A stretch of DNA of 64,000 nt from Collinsella aerofaciens (GCF_018785265.1 NZ_WQPK01000008.1:62001-126000); one strand, 5' to 3'; counted from the first letter of the stretch, positions 9,058-19,027 are shown. A program made the numbers and translations. Notes: a model not told the origin generated them from the letters alone.

Positions 9058-9169
9058 ACAACGGGACCTCAGTTGGGTTCTATCCCGTATGGCAGTCGCT
9101 TCGCTCCTGCCCGCCTTGGTTGTGAGGGCGGTTTGGCGTTGGAACGGTTCTTTCTGATATATGCTGGTT

Positions 9170-9201
9170 GCGGCTCTTCTTTTGGGAGGAGTCGCTTTTT
9201 T
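9170..9201 (+). terminator. Intrinsic terminator or attenuator in the methyltransferase leader
   Basis: GCGGCTCTTC (9170-9179) pairs with GAGGAGTCGC (9186-9195) with one or two wobbles, and is followed by six T (9196-9201). It ends seven bases before the ribosome-binding site of the gene at 9221. It could end transcription from upstream or act as a leader attenuator. Confidence 0.45.
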
Positions 9202-9220
9202 GTTGCTAGGAGGTTGGCCC

Positions 9221-10108
9221 GTGGCTGATGATTTGATTCGTTCTGAGCTGCTTGCTGCGGATTGGAATGGCGAATGGATGCGCCTGCAAGCTGCTCGGCG
9301 ACGGGCTGATGATTCTTTTGAGTGGGATAAAAGGGCTCGGCATTTTCGGCCGCTTGAGACTGCTCCGTATGCCCGAGACTTTATGAAGCTGTTGGCGTTA
9401 AAGCCTGGTGAATCGGTGCTTGATATGGGGTGTGGGGCTGGGTCGATTGCTATTCCGCTTGCGCAAGACGGACATCCCGTGATTGCCGCTGATTTTTCCC
9501 CTGCCATGTTGGGCACGCTTGATGCCGGCATTGAGTACTACGGGCTCGAGGGGCGTATAACGCCGCTTGAGCTTGCTTGGGATGATGATTGGGATTTGGT
9601 TGGACCGGTCGCGAAAGCGGTGGATGTTGCCTTTGCCAGTCGCTCTGTCACCACGACCAACCTAAAAGGCGCGCTTGCCAAGCTCGACCGCACGGCTCGC
9701 CGGCGTTGTGCTGTCACGATGGTCGCCAACTCCAGCCCGCGCTACGACCTGCACGTGATGAACGCCATCGGCGCCTCGGTTACCTGCAGTAATGGCTTTG
9801 TGTACGCCTTCAACATCCTCATTCAGATGGGTGCGTTGCCGCTGGTTACATACTTTGAATCGCCTCGTCGCGATACCTTTAATAGCCTCGAGGCAGGCGT
9901 GGCGGACTTTTCCCGCATGCTTGAGCATGGCAACGAGGATAAGGTCGACCGTCTGCGCGACTACATCGCCCAGCACATGATCGAGAATCCCCATGCCGGT
10001 GAGCCGGGCTCCAAGGGCGTGCCGCAGGGGCGCTATATGCTCGATCATGTCCGCAAGGTTCGTTGGGCGTTTATTGCATGGGAGCCGGTCTCTGCGCCCA
10101 GCTCATAG
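9221..10108 (+). CDS. Class I SAM-dependent methyltransferase
   Basis: A 295-residue protein with a class I SAM-binding motif VLDMGCGAGSIAIPLA (~residue 65) and the acidic strand-2 end VIAADFSPAML. Substrate unknown. I chose GTG 9221 because AGGAGG (9209-9214) sits seven bases upstream. A longer frame from ATG 9161 would have to read through a terminator-like hairpin. The gene stands alone between structured element A and yhbY. Its first ~350 bases are less GC-rich than its end. Confidence 0.8.
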   Translation: MADDLIRSELLAADWNGEWMRLQAARRRADDSFEWDKRARHFRPLETAPYARDFMKLLALKPGESVLDMGCGAGSIAIPLAQDGHPVIAADFSPAMLGTLDAGIEYYGLEGRITPLELAWDDDWDLVGPVAKAVDVAFASRSVTTTNLKGALAKLDRTARRRCAVTMVANSSPRYDLHVMNAIGASVTCSNGFVYAFNILIQMGALPLVTYFESPRRDTFNSLEAGVADFSRMLEHGNEDKVDRLRDYIAQHMIENPHAGEPGSKGVPQGRYMLDHVRKVRWAFIAWEPVSAPSS

Positions 10109-10266
10109 CCTGTTCGCAGCCCGCACCGCCCACTCACTCGGCATCCGCATTCTTTGCGAACTGGGCAAACGCGCTCCACACCGCGCCGTTCCTGCGCTAT
10201 CGTGGGACAGTTCACGTAGATTAAGGCCCCGTCGCGGGGCGCCCCATACATAGAAAGCGAGAACCC

Positions 10267-10566
10267 ATGGCACTGACAGGAGCCCAGGTCAAGCAGCTTC
10301 GCAGCATGGCCCATCACCTCAACCCCGCCATCATCATCGGCAAGTCCGATATCAACGAGGGCACCGTCGAGCAGACGGTCGCCTACCTGGAGAAGCACGA
10401 GCTCGTTAAGTGCTCCGTGCTCGATGGCTCCAGCCTTTCCGCCCGCGAGGCCGCCGAGGAGCTCGCCGAGCGTTGCCACGCCGAGGTCGTCCAGGTCATC
10501 GGCCGCAAGTTCTCACTATATCGCGAGTCCTCGCGCAAGGACATCGAGAAGATCAAGCTCGTCTAA
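10267..10566 (+). CDS. yhbY: CRM-domain RNA-binding protein (YhbY family)
   Basis: A 99-residue single-domain CRM (CRS1-YhbY) protein that associates with ribosome assembly intermediates. It starts MALTGAQVKQLRSMAHHLNP and has the diagnostic IIIGKSDINEGTV, with a GxxG-like RNA-binding loop region and VQVIGRKFSLYRES at the end. Length matches the family. A small hairpin (GCCCCG-tcg-CGGGGC, 10226-10240) lies just upstream, and a strong terminator follows. Confidence 0.92.
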   Translation: MALTGAQVKQLRSMAHHLNPAIIIGKSDINEGTVEQTVAYLEKHELVKCSVLDGSSLSAREAAEELAERCHAEVVQVIGRKFSLYRESSRKDIEKIKLV

Positions 10567-10603
10567 GAGCCAATGATCCGGCGATCCAACACATAGCAAG
10601 CTT

Positions 10604-10637
10604 ACGGGTGCCCAAGTACTTCGGGCGCCCGTTTTTT
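10604..10637 (+). terminator. Rho-independent terminator of yhbY
   Basis: ACGGGTGCCC (10604-10613) pairs with GGGCGCCCGT (10623-10632), followed by a T-run to 10637. It overlaps the stop of the convergent regulator gene. Confidence 0.85.
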
Positions 10638-13635
10638 ATCGCTCGACCAGCACGCGATTGAGCCGCCCCTCCACCAAGCGCTCGTATAGACGCCGCGTCT
10701 CGGGCTCGGGCACGCCATTGACCTGCTCCCTCAGGTGGTGCATATGCCCGCTGTACAGCTCGACGATATCGCGCCGCCGCCCCGCCGCACTGTAGACGCG
10801 CATGGCGCAGCGCACCATATCCTCACGCGCCGTTTCCTGTCGAAGCCCCGACTCCGCCAGCCAAATCGCCGACTGCAGATCGTTTTCTTCTAGAGCGGCA
10901 TTTGCTCCCTTAATCATGCAATCGATGTACTTTGACTGCATAATGCGCCGCATGCGCAAAAAGTAGGTGGGATTACAGCCATTGGGAACATACAGCGGTC
11001 CGGCATAAAGCTGCTCAATCTTAAGGCACAGCTCAACTAAATGGGGCCCGCTCGCACCCGTGCGATTTCCCAAAACCTCGCGGCTTATCTGGTCAAACAG
11101 CCGCACATCGGTCTTAACGTAGTCGCCATTGAGTCCGATGCATTCATTTTGGATGAGCACACATGACTTGCCATCCGGCGTCGGCCCCAAAGCCGACCGC
11201 AAGCGCGATATCGTCGAGTACAGGTTGTTGCGGGCGCTATTAAACTCGGCATGGGGCCACAGCTCCATGGCCAGCGTCTCACGATCGACGAGCGCATCCA
11301 TGCCCAGCGCAAGCCGCTCGGCAAGTGTCGCCGCCTTCTTGCGGCGCCACATTTTGTCCGTGATGGGAAACCCGTCGCGCTCGGCGCGAAACGCACCAAA
11401 CATGCGAATCTCGATATGGTCGATGGTATCAACGGCTTCAACCTCGCCGGCCTGGAATAGGCGCTCGCCCTCCCCTTCCAAATCGTCGCGCAGCGAGTAC
11501 CGCGACAGCTCGCGCACGGGAAGCTTCTTGCGTATCCTGGCCGCCGGCTCGCCCAGACAATGCATGGCAAGGCGCGCAAAGAGCCGATACGATGGCTCTA
11601 GAATCCCCGCACGATTCATGGACATCCAGGCCGCAAGATCGCTGTCTCGGCCCGCACAGGCCAAATGCAGCGCCACCATCCAGGCCTCCGCTCCACCAAC
11701 CTGCGTCTGGCTTATATCGAGCAACTCCGCTTCCTCGCGCACCGAAACCATCGAGGTGTTACGCAGATATGCCGCGCGTTCCAGCAGCAATGCGTTATCG
11801 CGCATGTACGCAATCGACTCCTCGGCAAGTTTGAGCACTTGGACCGCACGGAACTTTGCATTAACCGGCCGTCCCTCTGCCAGCGACTGCCAGCCTTCTA
11901 GCAACAGGCCAAACAGCTGAATCTGGTTGTCGCGCATGCGCACAGCAAAACGATCGAGCTCGTTGAACGCCGCGTCGTCGGTTACCGGCAAGCCGGAAAG
12001 GAGCCGCCGTGCCGCCAACACCATGCGCACCCAGATAGCCATCGCCTTAAGCCCGCGTACGTCGAGCGCCTCCCGCACCACCGTCATCTCGTCGTCGCGC
12101 TCGTCGGTTCCCGCAAACGACCCGTCAAAGAGCTCCACCAGCATACTATCGGCCCGTATAACAATCCCCGCGATGTCGAGCTCGCAGTCGTAGGCCTTGC
12201 TCGTTTTGAGCTGTTGTAGAACGCCGCCGTCATCTCCCCGTTCGGTCAGGCATCGCTTGACCTCGATATGCGCGGACAACATATCGAGTGCGGTATGGGA
12301 TGTCTCGATTTCTGGCACGGCCAGGTTCGTAGGAAGCCCAAGCCCGTTGTCCCCATAGCAAACAGCCGTCAGCGTCTGGGCCACCCTCCATGAAACGGGG
12401 TCTATTTCGCAGGCCGCCCGTTCGCCCCCGCGCTCGATGACCGATGCCATATAGCGAGCGAGCTTTGTATTGGACACGCTGACCGCTGCCAGATATACGC
12501 CAAGCGCTTCGGCAGGCGTTGGCTCTGGAGCCGGATCGTCGGCATCGATCGTGCTCAGCGCCGCTCGGCAGATATCGGCCCCGTGCCCCGTCAGAGCCAG
12601 ATCGACCCCATACTGCCCAGCAAGTTCAAGGACCGCTTCACGGTCCAGAAAGGCGTCCGCCAGGCCCATCGCCGCATCGCATCGGCCCGCCTTAAGTAAA
12701 ATCCGGGCCGCCCTCGGAACAAGTTCGGGGCGAACCTCGGCCACCAACTTACGCAAGCGCAAGCGTCCGTTATCCTCCGTGCCCAGACACGTAAAACTCC
12801 GCTCGGCGGGATCCAAGCCAAAGATCGGGTAGTCGCGTACAAAGTAGGACTGGTCGACCATCGACAGCCTCACCCTACAGGCCTCGAGTTCTGCGATATT
12901 GCCCTCGCCCATCAAAACCATGAGACATGCCACGCAAAACAGCGCATTATTGTCGAGTGAAGCCAGATCGGCAAGTGCCGCGCCATACACGTTGACAATC
13001 TCGTTTTCGAGCAGGCCGGCTACGTCGCCTTGGCCATACAGACCTGTCTGCAATGCCGAAACGAGCTCGGGCACGCCCTGCGTGAGCTGATAAAAGTCGA
13101 GCGATGTGCTGATCGAAAACGCCGATGCCCACGCCGAATACTCATAGGCATGCACCTTGAGCATCTGCGCATTGATCTTAACCGAATCGCCCAGCCCATG
13201 AATCAGCTGACGATTTGAAGGACGGCAGGAGATAAAGACCCCTACCCCCATAGCGCGCAGGCCGCGAATCCTGTCGATGAGGTCTTCGGTATCGTGCTGA
13301 TCGAGGTTTGGCACATTATCAATCGCGATAAGGGAGTGCGGTTTGTCTTTGAGTTCTTCGGTAACCACCTCGAGCTGCATAAACACCTCGCGCCCAATAG
13401 CGCGATCGGCCTCGATAATCCGCACGGGGCCTCGCGTCGGGTCGCATTTAACCTCATGGGTGTACTGCAGCAGCACCGAGGTCTTCCCAAACCCGTCGGG
13501 CGCATAAAGCACCACGATGCCGGCCTTTCGGCCCTTGGTGATAAGCTCATTCATCAAGCGTTCGCGTCGCACCATATAGCCTCCACCCAGCGGCATCAGC
13601 TCGAGGTCGTCTATACCGCTCAAATCGTTTACCAT
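10636..13635 (-). CDS. Large SARP-type transcriptional regulator with N-terminal STAND ATPase
   Basis: A 999-residue regulator. An N-terminal P-loop ATPase has Walker A YAPDGFGKTSV (~residue 46) and a Walker B-like HSLIAIDNVP (~105). A long helical, TPR-like middle follows. The C-terminus has an OmpR-type winged helix (~745-830: IEIRMFGAFRAERDGFPIT, then NLYSTISRLRSALG) and a BTAD-like bacterial transcriptional activation domain. Such AfsR/MalT-like proteins switch on target operons in response to a ligand. The target is not evident; nagB and the PTS IIA gene lie upstream on the same strand. The start ATG 13635 has GAGGAG upstream. Confidence 0.82.
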   Translation of the reverse strand: MVNDLSGIDDLELMPLGGGYMVRRERLMNELITKGRKAGIVVLYAPDGFGKTSVLLQYTHEVKCDPTRGPVRIIEADRAIGREVFMQLEVVTEELKDKPHSLIAIDNVPNLDQHDTEDLIDRIRGLRAMGVGVFISCRPSNRQLIHGLGDSVKINAQMLKVHAYEYSAWASAFSISTSLDFYQLTQGVPELVSALQTGLYGQGDVAGLLENEIVNVYGAALADLASLDNNALFCVACLMVLMGEGNIAELEACRVRLSMVDQSYFVRDYPIFGLDPAERSFTCLGTEDNGRLRLRKLVAEVRPELVPRAARILLKAGRCDAAMGLADAFLDREAVLELAGQYGVDLALTGHGADICRAALSTIDADDPAPEPTPAEALGVYLAAVSVSNTKLARYMASVIERGGERAACEIDPVSWRVAQTLTAVCYGDNGLGLPTNLAVPEIETSHTALDMLSAHIEVKRCLTERGDDGGVLQQLKTSKAYDCELDIAGIVIRADSMLVELFDGSFAGTDERDDEMTVVREALDVRGLKAMAIWVRMVLAARRLLSGLPVTDDAAFNELDRFAVRMRDNQIQLFGLLLEGWQSLAEGRPVNAKFRAVQVLKLAEESIAYMRDNALLLERAAYLRNTSMVSVREEAELLDISQTQVGGAEAWMVALHLACAGRDSDLAAWMSMNRAGILEPSYRLFARLAMHCLGEPAARIRKKLPVRELSRYSLRDDLEGEGERLFQAGEVEAVDTIDHIEIRMFGAFRAERDGFPITDKMWRRKKAATLAERLALGMDALVDRETLAMELWPHAEFNSARNNLYSTISRLRSALGPTPDGKSCVLIQNECIGLNGDYVKTDVRLFDQISREVLGNRTGASGPHLVELCLKIEQLYAGPLYVPNGCNPTYFLRMRRIMQSKYIDCMIKGANAALEENDLQSAIWLAESGLRQETAREDMVRCAMRVYSAAGRRRDIVELYSGHMHHLREQVNGVPEPETRRLYERLVEGRLNRVLVER

Positions 13636-14023
13636 GCCCGCTCCTCAACTCGACCGTATGGACACTGTAGCCGCAAGACCATACAAGCCGCGCTATGAAT
13701 AGAGCGACCTTGTGTTTTAGGTTGTCTTTTGGTACGCAAGCGGCAAGTTTTTGTACAGCGAGGGCCGATTGTTATTAATCCCCCGACTAATCGGTCTTTA
13801 AGCAGGTAAATGAGCTTGTCAGCTTGTCCCATCTAAGCGGCAGTGTAACGCAGATGAACAAGGTTCAGCCATGTCATTCAACTCGCCTAGCACCCGCTAC
13901 CGTCTACGACCTTCTAGTGGCATTTTTGCATAGAATCTGGTATAGAATGAATCAATCTGTTGGACATCCGGCATTCGTCAAGCTTGCGGCAAGTTTTTGG
14001 TCAAATGGGCGGAAAGGGATAGC
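13636..14023. other. Intergenic region between the SARP regulator and nagB
   Basis: No gene is seen. It contains an inverted repeat GGCCGATT...AATCGGTC (~13766-13797). The 12-mer GGCAAGTTTTTG occurs twice, near 13743 and 13988. TAGAAT boxes near 13937 and 13945 could be plus-strand promoters without an obvious gene. Confidence 0.35.
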
Positions 14024-14051
14024 AAAAAGGCCCCCGCAAAGCGGAGGCCTT
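14024..14051 (-). terminator. Rho-independent terminator of nagB
   Basis: On the minus strand AAGGCCTCCGC pairs with GCGGGGGCCTT around TTT and is followed by TTT. Confidence 0.85.
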
Positions 14052-14083
14052 AGGCAAGGCTATGTCGAGCTGCAGGATTCGCG

Positions 14084-14812
14084 TTACTCGCAGAGCGAAA
14101 GGGCGGCCTCGTCGGCAACGACAACGCAGTTGGTGTGCAGCTGCAGGATCGAAGCCGGGCACTCGGGCGTAACCGGACCATAGCACATGTCATGCACAGC
14201 CTGAGCCTTGGCCTCGCCGTTGGCGACGACCAGGATCATGCGGGCATACATGATGGTCTGGGTACCCATGGTGTAGGCCTGACGGGGAACATCGTCGATG
14301 CTGTCGAACAGGCGGCTGTTGGCCTGAATGGTGCTCTCGGTGAGGTCGACGCAGTGCGTGCCCTTGGAGAAGTGGTCATCGGGCTCGTTGAAGCCGATGT
14401 GGCCGTTGTTGCCAATGCCGAGCAGCTGCAGATCCGGGTAACCGGCGGCGGCGACAATCTTGTCGTACTCAGAGCAGGCAGCGGCGGCGTCGGGGTTGGA
14501 GCCATCGGGCACATGCGTGTTGTTCAGGTCGATGTTGATGTGATCGAAGAAGTTCTCGCGCATGAAGTAGTGATAGCTCTGGGGATCGTTGTGCGAAAGG
14601 CCGCGATACTCGTCCAGGTTGTAGGTGCTGACCTCGGCAAAGTCGACGTCGCCCTTCTCGTACCAAGCAGCGAGCTGCTTGTAGGCACCGATCGGGGTGG
14701 AGCCGGTGGCAAGACCCAGCACACAGTCGGGCTTGAGGATAACCTGGGCCGAGATGATATTAGCGGCCTTGCGGCTCATATCCTCGTAGTCTTTAGCTTT
14801 AATGATCTTCAT
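14084..14812 (-). CDS. nagB: Glucosamine-6-phosphate deaminase
   Basis: A 242-residue NagB that converts glucosamine-6-P to fructose-6-P and ammonia. Seen are MKIIKAKDYEDMSRKAANII, the substrate loop LGLATGSTPIGAYKQL, the catalytic YNLDEYRGLS, and LLGIGNNGHIGFNEP with the active-site His. ATG 14812 is preceded by AAAGGA. An in-frame upward extension to 15163 is an open frame without family sequence. It lies downstream of glmM and the PTS IIA gene on the same strand, so amino-sugar synthesis and breakdown genes are grouped here. Confidence 0.95.
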   Translation of the reverse strand: MKIIKAKDYEDMSRKAANIISAQVILKPDCVLGLATGSTPIGAYKQLAAWYEKGDVDFAEVSTYNLDEYRGLSHNDPQSYHYFMRENFFDHINIDLNNTHVPDGSNPDAAAACSEYDKIVAAAGYPDLQLLGIGNNGHIGFNEPDDHFSKGTHCVDLTESTIQANSRLFDSIDDVPRQAYTMGTQTIMYARMILVVANGEAKAQAVHDMCYGPVTPECPASILQLHTNCVVVADEAALSLCE

Positions 14813-15009
14813 TACGCGTCCTTTCTCGTACAAGAGAGGCAAGGCTCCCTTACAAGCACTTGCCCGCGGCCCGCGTCGGCCGCAACCAACGTGTGCGGCC
14901 ACCAGGGCGAGGTCGCGTAATGTATGTGTCTCGTGTCTAGCCGCGTCGAGGCCCCTGCCCGTCCACGGTGACCCGAAGCTGTTTAGCCTCGGACGTTTCC
15001 CATCTTGCC

Positions 15010-15043
15010 ACGGAGGGCGTCCTCTTTCAAGGGCGCCCTCCGT
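15010..15043. terminator. Hairpin between crr and nagB
   Basis: ACGGAGGGCG and CGCCCTCCGT form a perfect 10-bp stem with a 14-base loop. Neither strand has a clear U-run, so it is a weak terminator or a transcript-processing hairpin after the PTS gene. Confidence 0.45.
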
Positions 15044-15083
15044 AAACGTGTTTGAATTGTAGGCTAATGGCCACGTGCACTTG

Positions 15084-15581
15084 CTAGCGCTCGCGAGCAA
15101 CGATGAGCTGGTCCATCTCTGCGACATGCACACCAACGGAGCCCTTGATACTCGAGAACTCAACGGAGTTGCATACCAAGATGGGAACCGTCACATCGTA
15201 GCCCTCGGCAGCAATTGCCTCGCGATCGAACTCAATGAGTACATCGCCCTTATGGACGATGTCACCCACTTGCGCATGTACGGTAAAGTGCTTGCCCTCG
15301 AGCTGAACAGTGTCCAAACCAACGTGGATGAGCACGTCCAAGCCATCGACCGTGTTAAGCGCAACAGCGTGTCCCGTGGGAAAAATGGCCTCGACCTTGG
15401 CATCAGCCGGTGCAATCACACGCGTTCCGGTGGGCCGAATCGCCACACCCTGGCCCAAAAGGCCGGTGGCAAACGTCTGGTCGTTTACCTCGGAAAGCGG
15501 AATGACGTCGCCCGAGATGGGAGCATCCAGCGTAAGGACTCGACCACGCATACCAAAAGACCTTAGGACTTTAGTGAACAT
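15084..15581 (-). CDS. crr: PTS glucose-type EIIA component
   Basis: A 165-residue EIIA-Glc-like protein. The phosphorylated His is in DVLIHVGLDTVQL (~residue 87) and the second active-site His in PTGHAVALNT (~70), matching the two His of the family. The N-terminus has APISGDVIPLSEVNDQTFATG. It carries phosphate from HPr to a sugar EIIBC, or regulates uptake. No EIIBC is adjacent. ATG 15581 is preceded by GGGGAG. Confidence 0.9.
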   Translation of the reverse strand: MFTKVLRSFGMRGRVLTLDAPISGDVIPLSEVNDQTFATGLLGQGVAIRPTGTRVIAPADAKVEAIFPTGHAVALNTVDGLDVLIHVGLDTVQLEGKHFTVHAQVGDIVHKGDVLIEFDREAIAAEGYDVTVPILVCNSVEFSSIKGSVGVHVAEMDQLIVARER

Positions 15582-15652
15582 GCTCCCCCTCGGACATACC
15601 GATCAATCAAAATAACCTTAACAGTTTACCACTTGGCAACGGTTTTTGACCA

Positions 15653-16990
15653 TTAGGGAAGTTCGCGCTTGACAACCTCGACGATGTCGTCGACAACGCG
15701 CTGGGTCAACTCATGCGTCTCGGCCTCGGCCATCACGCGGACCAGCGGCTCGGTACCGCTCGGGCGCACCAGAATGCGGCCACGGCCGTCAAGCTCCTTC
15801 TCGGCAGCAGCGACAGCATCCCAGATGGGCTGGCAATCGTCCAGACCAGCCTTGTTGTCGGAATGCACGTTGACGAGTACCTGCGGGTACTTCTTCATGA
15901 TACCGGCAAGATCGGTGAGGGTGCGACCGGTGCGCTTGAGCACGGCCAGCAGCTGCAGAGCCGTCACCAGGCCGTCACCGGTGGTGTTGTGCTCCAGGAA
16001 GATGATGTGGCCGGACTGTTCGCCGCCGATGACGGCGCCGTCCGCGAGCATGCGCTCCAGAACGTAGCGGTCGCCCACGGCGGTCTGGACCATCTCGAAG
16101 CCCTGCTCCTTCATAGCGATGGAGAAGCCCAGGTTGCACATGACGGTCGAAACGATCTCGGAGTTGGCGAGCTTGCCGCGAGCGGCGAGGTCAGAACCGC
16201 AGATAGCCAGGATGTAGTCACCGTCGATCTCATTGCCCTCGCTGTCCACGAACAGTACGCGGTCGGCGTCGCCGTCGTGGGCCAGGCCGATGTCGGCATG
16301 GGTGCGCAGCACGAGCTCGCGCAGGGGCTCAAGATGGGTGGAGCCGCACTCAACGTTGATGTCGGTGCCGCAGTAATCGGTGTTGATGGCATGGACCGTG
16401 GCACCCAGGCGCTGCAGCGCGGCGGGCGTAGTCTGGCAGGAAGCACCGTGACCGCAGTCGACGGCAACGACCAGGCCGTCGAGCCTCAGGCCATCAAGCG
16501 TATCGATGGCGTGGTCGACGTATGCCTTGCGAGCGTCCTTCATCTTGATAATGTGGCCCACGCCGGCACCGGTCGGCAGCGTGTCGGCAGCCATGGCTTC
16601 CTCGGACATGACCCAGGCGCTGATCTCTTCCTCGACAGCATCGGGAAGCTTCATGCCCTTGCGGCTAAAGAACTTGATGCCGTTGAACTCCGGCGGATTA
16701 TGCGAAGCGGAGATGACGATGCCGCCATCGAGCTCGTTTTGAACAGTGAGCAGCGCCACAGCAGGCGTGGGGATGACGCCACAGCAATGCGGACGGCCGC
16801 CCTCGGCCATGATGCCGGCGGTCAGAGCGCTCTCGAGCATGGTGCCCGAAAGGCGCGTGTCACGGCCGATGCAGATATCCGGACCAAGAAACTTGGTCGC
16901 CGCGCGACCCAGGCGAAACGCGAGGTCGCACGAGAGGTCGGCGTTGGCGACGCCACGGACGCCGTCGGTACCGAAGATGTTCTGGGGCAT
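15653..16990 (-). CDS. glmM: Phosphoglucosamine mutase
   Basis: A 445-residue GlmM that makes glucosamine-1-P for cell-wall synthesis. It starts MPQNIFGTDGVRGVAN. The phosphoserine loop is GIVISASHNPPEFNG (~residue 98), the metal-binding loop is AHDGDADRVLFVD (~240), the sugar loop is GGEQSGHIIF (~320) and the phosphate-binding loop is RPSGTEPLVRVMAE near the C-terminus. ATG 16990 is preceded by GGAAGGAG. It follows rpsI after a terminator, an order typical of Actinobacteria. Confidence 0.96.
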   Translation of the reverse strand: MPQNIFGTDGVRGVANADLSCDLAFRLGRAATKFLGPDICIGRDTRLSGTMLESALTAGIMAEGGRPHCCGVIPTPAVALLTVQNELDGGIVISASHNPPEFNGIKFFSRKGMKLPDAVEEEISAWVMSEEAMAADTLPTGAGVGHIIKMKDARKAYVDHAIDTLDGLRLDGLVVAVDCGHGASCQTTPAALQRLGATVHAINTDYCGTDINVECGSTHLEPLRELVLRTHADIGLAHDGDADRVLFVDSEGNEIDGDYILAICGSDLAARGKLANSEIVSTVMCNLGFSIAMKEQGFEMVQTAVGDRYVLERMLADGAVIGGEQSGHIIFLEHNTTGDGLVTALQLLAVLKRTGRTLTDLAGIMKKYPQVLVNVHSDNKAGLDDCQPIWDAVAAAEKELDGRGRILVRPSGTEPLVRVMAEAETHELTQRVVDDIVEVVKRELP

Positions 16991-17040
16991 AGGATCGCTC
17001 CTTCCCAAGTGGGCAAAACGCAGTCGCCCACCCTAGTCGA

Positions 17041-17083
17041 AAAAGAAAAGCGGGACCCGCCGAGCAATCGGCAGGCCCCGCTT
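17041..17083 (-). terminator. Rho-independent terminator after rpsI
   Basis: On the minus strand AGCGGGGCCTGCC pairs with GGCGGGTCCCGCT around an eight-base loop, and is followed by TTTTCTTTTT. Confidence 0.85.
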
Positions 17084-17113
17084 GTACATTGTATCTCGTA
17101 AGGAGATAAAACC

Positions 17114-17509
<396 letters not shown>

Positions 17510-17511
17510 CT

Positions 17512-17955
17512 TTAAGCCTCCAGCTCAATCTTCGTGGGGTTCTGGGCAGCGTGCGGATGCTCGGCACCAGCGTAGACCTTAAGCTTGGTCATCTGGGCAC
17601 GGCCGAGGGTGGTCTTGGGCAGCATGCCGCGAACGGCGCGCTCGATGACCTTCTCCGGGTGCTTCTCCATAGCCTGGCGGAAGCTCTCAGCCTTGAGGCC
17701 GCCGTTGTAGCCGCTGTGGCGATAATAGGTCTTCGTGTCGGCCTTGTTACCGGTAAGCTGGACCTTATCGGCGTTGATGACGACAACGAAGTCGCCGCAG
17801 TCGCTGTTGGGCGTGAACTGGGGCTTGTTCTTACCGCGCAGGATCATTGCGATCTGGGTGGCAAGACGGCCCAGGACAGCACCATCGGCGTCGACGAGAA
17901 CCCAGTTGCGCTGGACCTCGCCCTGCTTGGCGTAGTGAGTCGATTTCGAAATCAC
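17512..17955 (-). CDS. rplM: 50S ribosomal protein L13
   Basis: A 147-residue L13. It has [20 protein letters not shown] and the family block [14 protein letters not shown], then [19 protein letters not shown]. The start is GTG 17955 with GGAGGAG upstream. It is the first gene of the rplM-rpsI operon. Confidence 0.98.
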   Translation of the reverse strand: MISKSTHYAKQGEVQRNWVLVDADGAVLGRLATQIAMILRGKNKPQFTPNSDCGDFVVVINADKVQLTGNKADTKTYYRHSGYNGGLKAESFRQAMEKHPEKVIERAVRGMLPKTTLGRAQMTKLKVYAGAEHPHAAQNPTKIELEA

Positions 17956-18148
17956 TTAGACTCCTCCATGTACAGTACGTGTTGTTACAGAGATTCACGG
18001 GGCTCTGCAAGTAACCCGTCCATATTACCCCGCTCGCCGTACGAGTCAACAGGTATTTTGGCTCCGACCAGAGTTTCTGCACATGTCATCCACGAGCCGT
18101 GATTTTCCAGCTCTTTAGCTGTTGTCATTTTTTGAGGGTTCGCCGTCG

Positions 18149-19027
18149 CTAGCGCTCAACGAACTCTTGGATTTCCGCGAGCAGGCGCTTTGCCTCCTGG
18201 CGGCCCTGGATATACAGGTCCAGAAGCTTTGCCGGATCGTGCTCAACATGGCCGACCTCGACCGGCTTTTGCGGAGCGACGACCAACGCACGGCCCTCGC
18301 GCTCATACTTCCACAGGTGCATGCGCTGGATGTTGTAACGGTCGTGGCGCGTCTCGATAGCCTCGAGCAGATAGGGGTAGTCGGCATAGCGGGCGCGCGC
18401 GGCCGGCAAAAACTCGTAGGGCTTTTTCTCGTACGAGCGGTCCTGCGTGACGATGACGACCGCACGGTCGAAGCCCGCCTCCTCCAGCACATGCTCGATA
18501 GGAACCGAATCGGCCACGCCGCCGTCGACGTATTTGTGCCCGTCTATCTCGACCGGCGGTGTCACCAGCGGCAACGAGGTCGATGCGCGCACAGCGTCGA
18601 GGTCGAGCACGGCGCTTTTGACCGGGAGGTACGTGGCGGTTCCAAAGAGCATGTCCGTCGCGACGGCGTACATCTCGATGGGGCTCGCATCGAACGTCTC
18701 GTTGTCAAAGGGGTCCAGGCGGTCCTGGACATCGTTGAAGATAAAATCGTAGCCGACGATAGAGCCCGTGGCCGCAAACGACGCGGCGCCCATGAAGCGG
18801 TTGTCGTTACAGAAAGCCAGGTTGATGCGGTTGGCACGGCCGATCTGGTGCGATTTGTAGTTCACGCCGTTGAGGGCGCCGGCCGATACACCGTAGACAG
18901 CCGGAATCTCGACGCCAGCCTCCATGAGAACGTCGAGCACGCCTGCGGTAAATTGCCCGCGAAAGCTACCGCCCTCCAGGACGAGCGCGACCTTGCCGGC
19001 GTTCTTTGCCTTATCTTCTGCAGTCAT
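18149..19027 (-). CDS. Patatin-like phospholipase family protein
   Basis: A 292-residue protein related to RssA/YjjU. The oxyanion loop is LEGGSFRGQFTAG (~residue 18), the nucleophile elbow is YGVSAGALNG with Ser of GxSxG (~48), and the catalytic Asp is in YVDGGVADSVP (~170). It is probably a lipid acyl hydrolase; substrate unknown. ATG 19027 has GGAGG upstream. It is followed by a 120-base gap before rplM on the same strand, with no terminator recognised. Confidence 0.88.
   Translation of the reverse strand: MTAEDKAKNAGKVALVLEGGSFRGQFTAGVLDVLMEAGVEIPAVYGVSAGALNGVNYKSHQIGRANRINLAFCNDNRFMGAASFAATGSIVGYDFIFNDVQDRLDPFDNETFDASPIEMYAVATDMLFGTATYLPVKSAVLDLDAVRASTSLPLVTPPVEIDGHKYVDGGVADSVPIEHVLEEAGFDRAVVIVTQDRSYEKKPYEFLPAARARYADYPYLLEAIETRHDRYNIQRMHLWKYEREGRALVVAPQKPVEVGHVEHDPAKLLDLYIQGRQEAKRLLAEIQEFVER

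Noticed and set aside
4874-9061. A 1395-codon open frame on the minus strand across metH and the PFL gene
   Set aside because: It is antisense to two well recognised genes, rich in Gly/Asp/Val/His repeats from high-GC codon shadowing, and has no family match.
9161-9220. Upstream start (ATG 9161) for the methyltransferase giving a hydrophobic leader
   Set aside because: The added residues are encoded by a terminator-like hairpin, and a strong AGGAGG is correctly spaced for GTG 9221.
13937-14060. Small RNA on the plus strand from TAGAAT boxes to the nagB terminator
   Set aside because: No -35 element is clear, and the hairpin lacks a U-run on the plus strand.
14813-15163. N-terminal extension of NagB
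   Set aside because: It is out of family length, contains GC-rich leader DNA, and the family start MKIIKAKDYED has a good ribosome-binding site.
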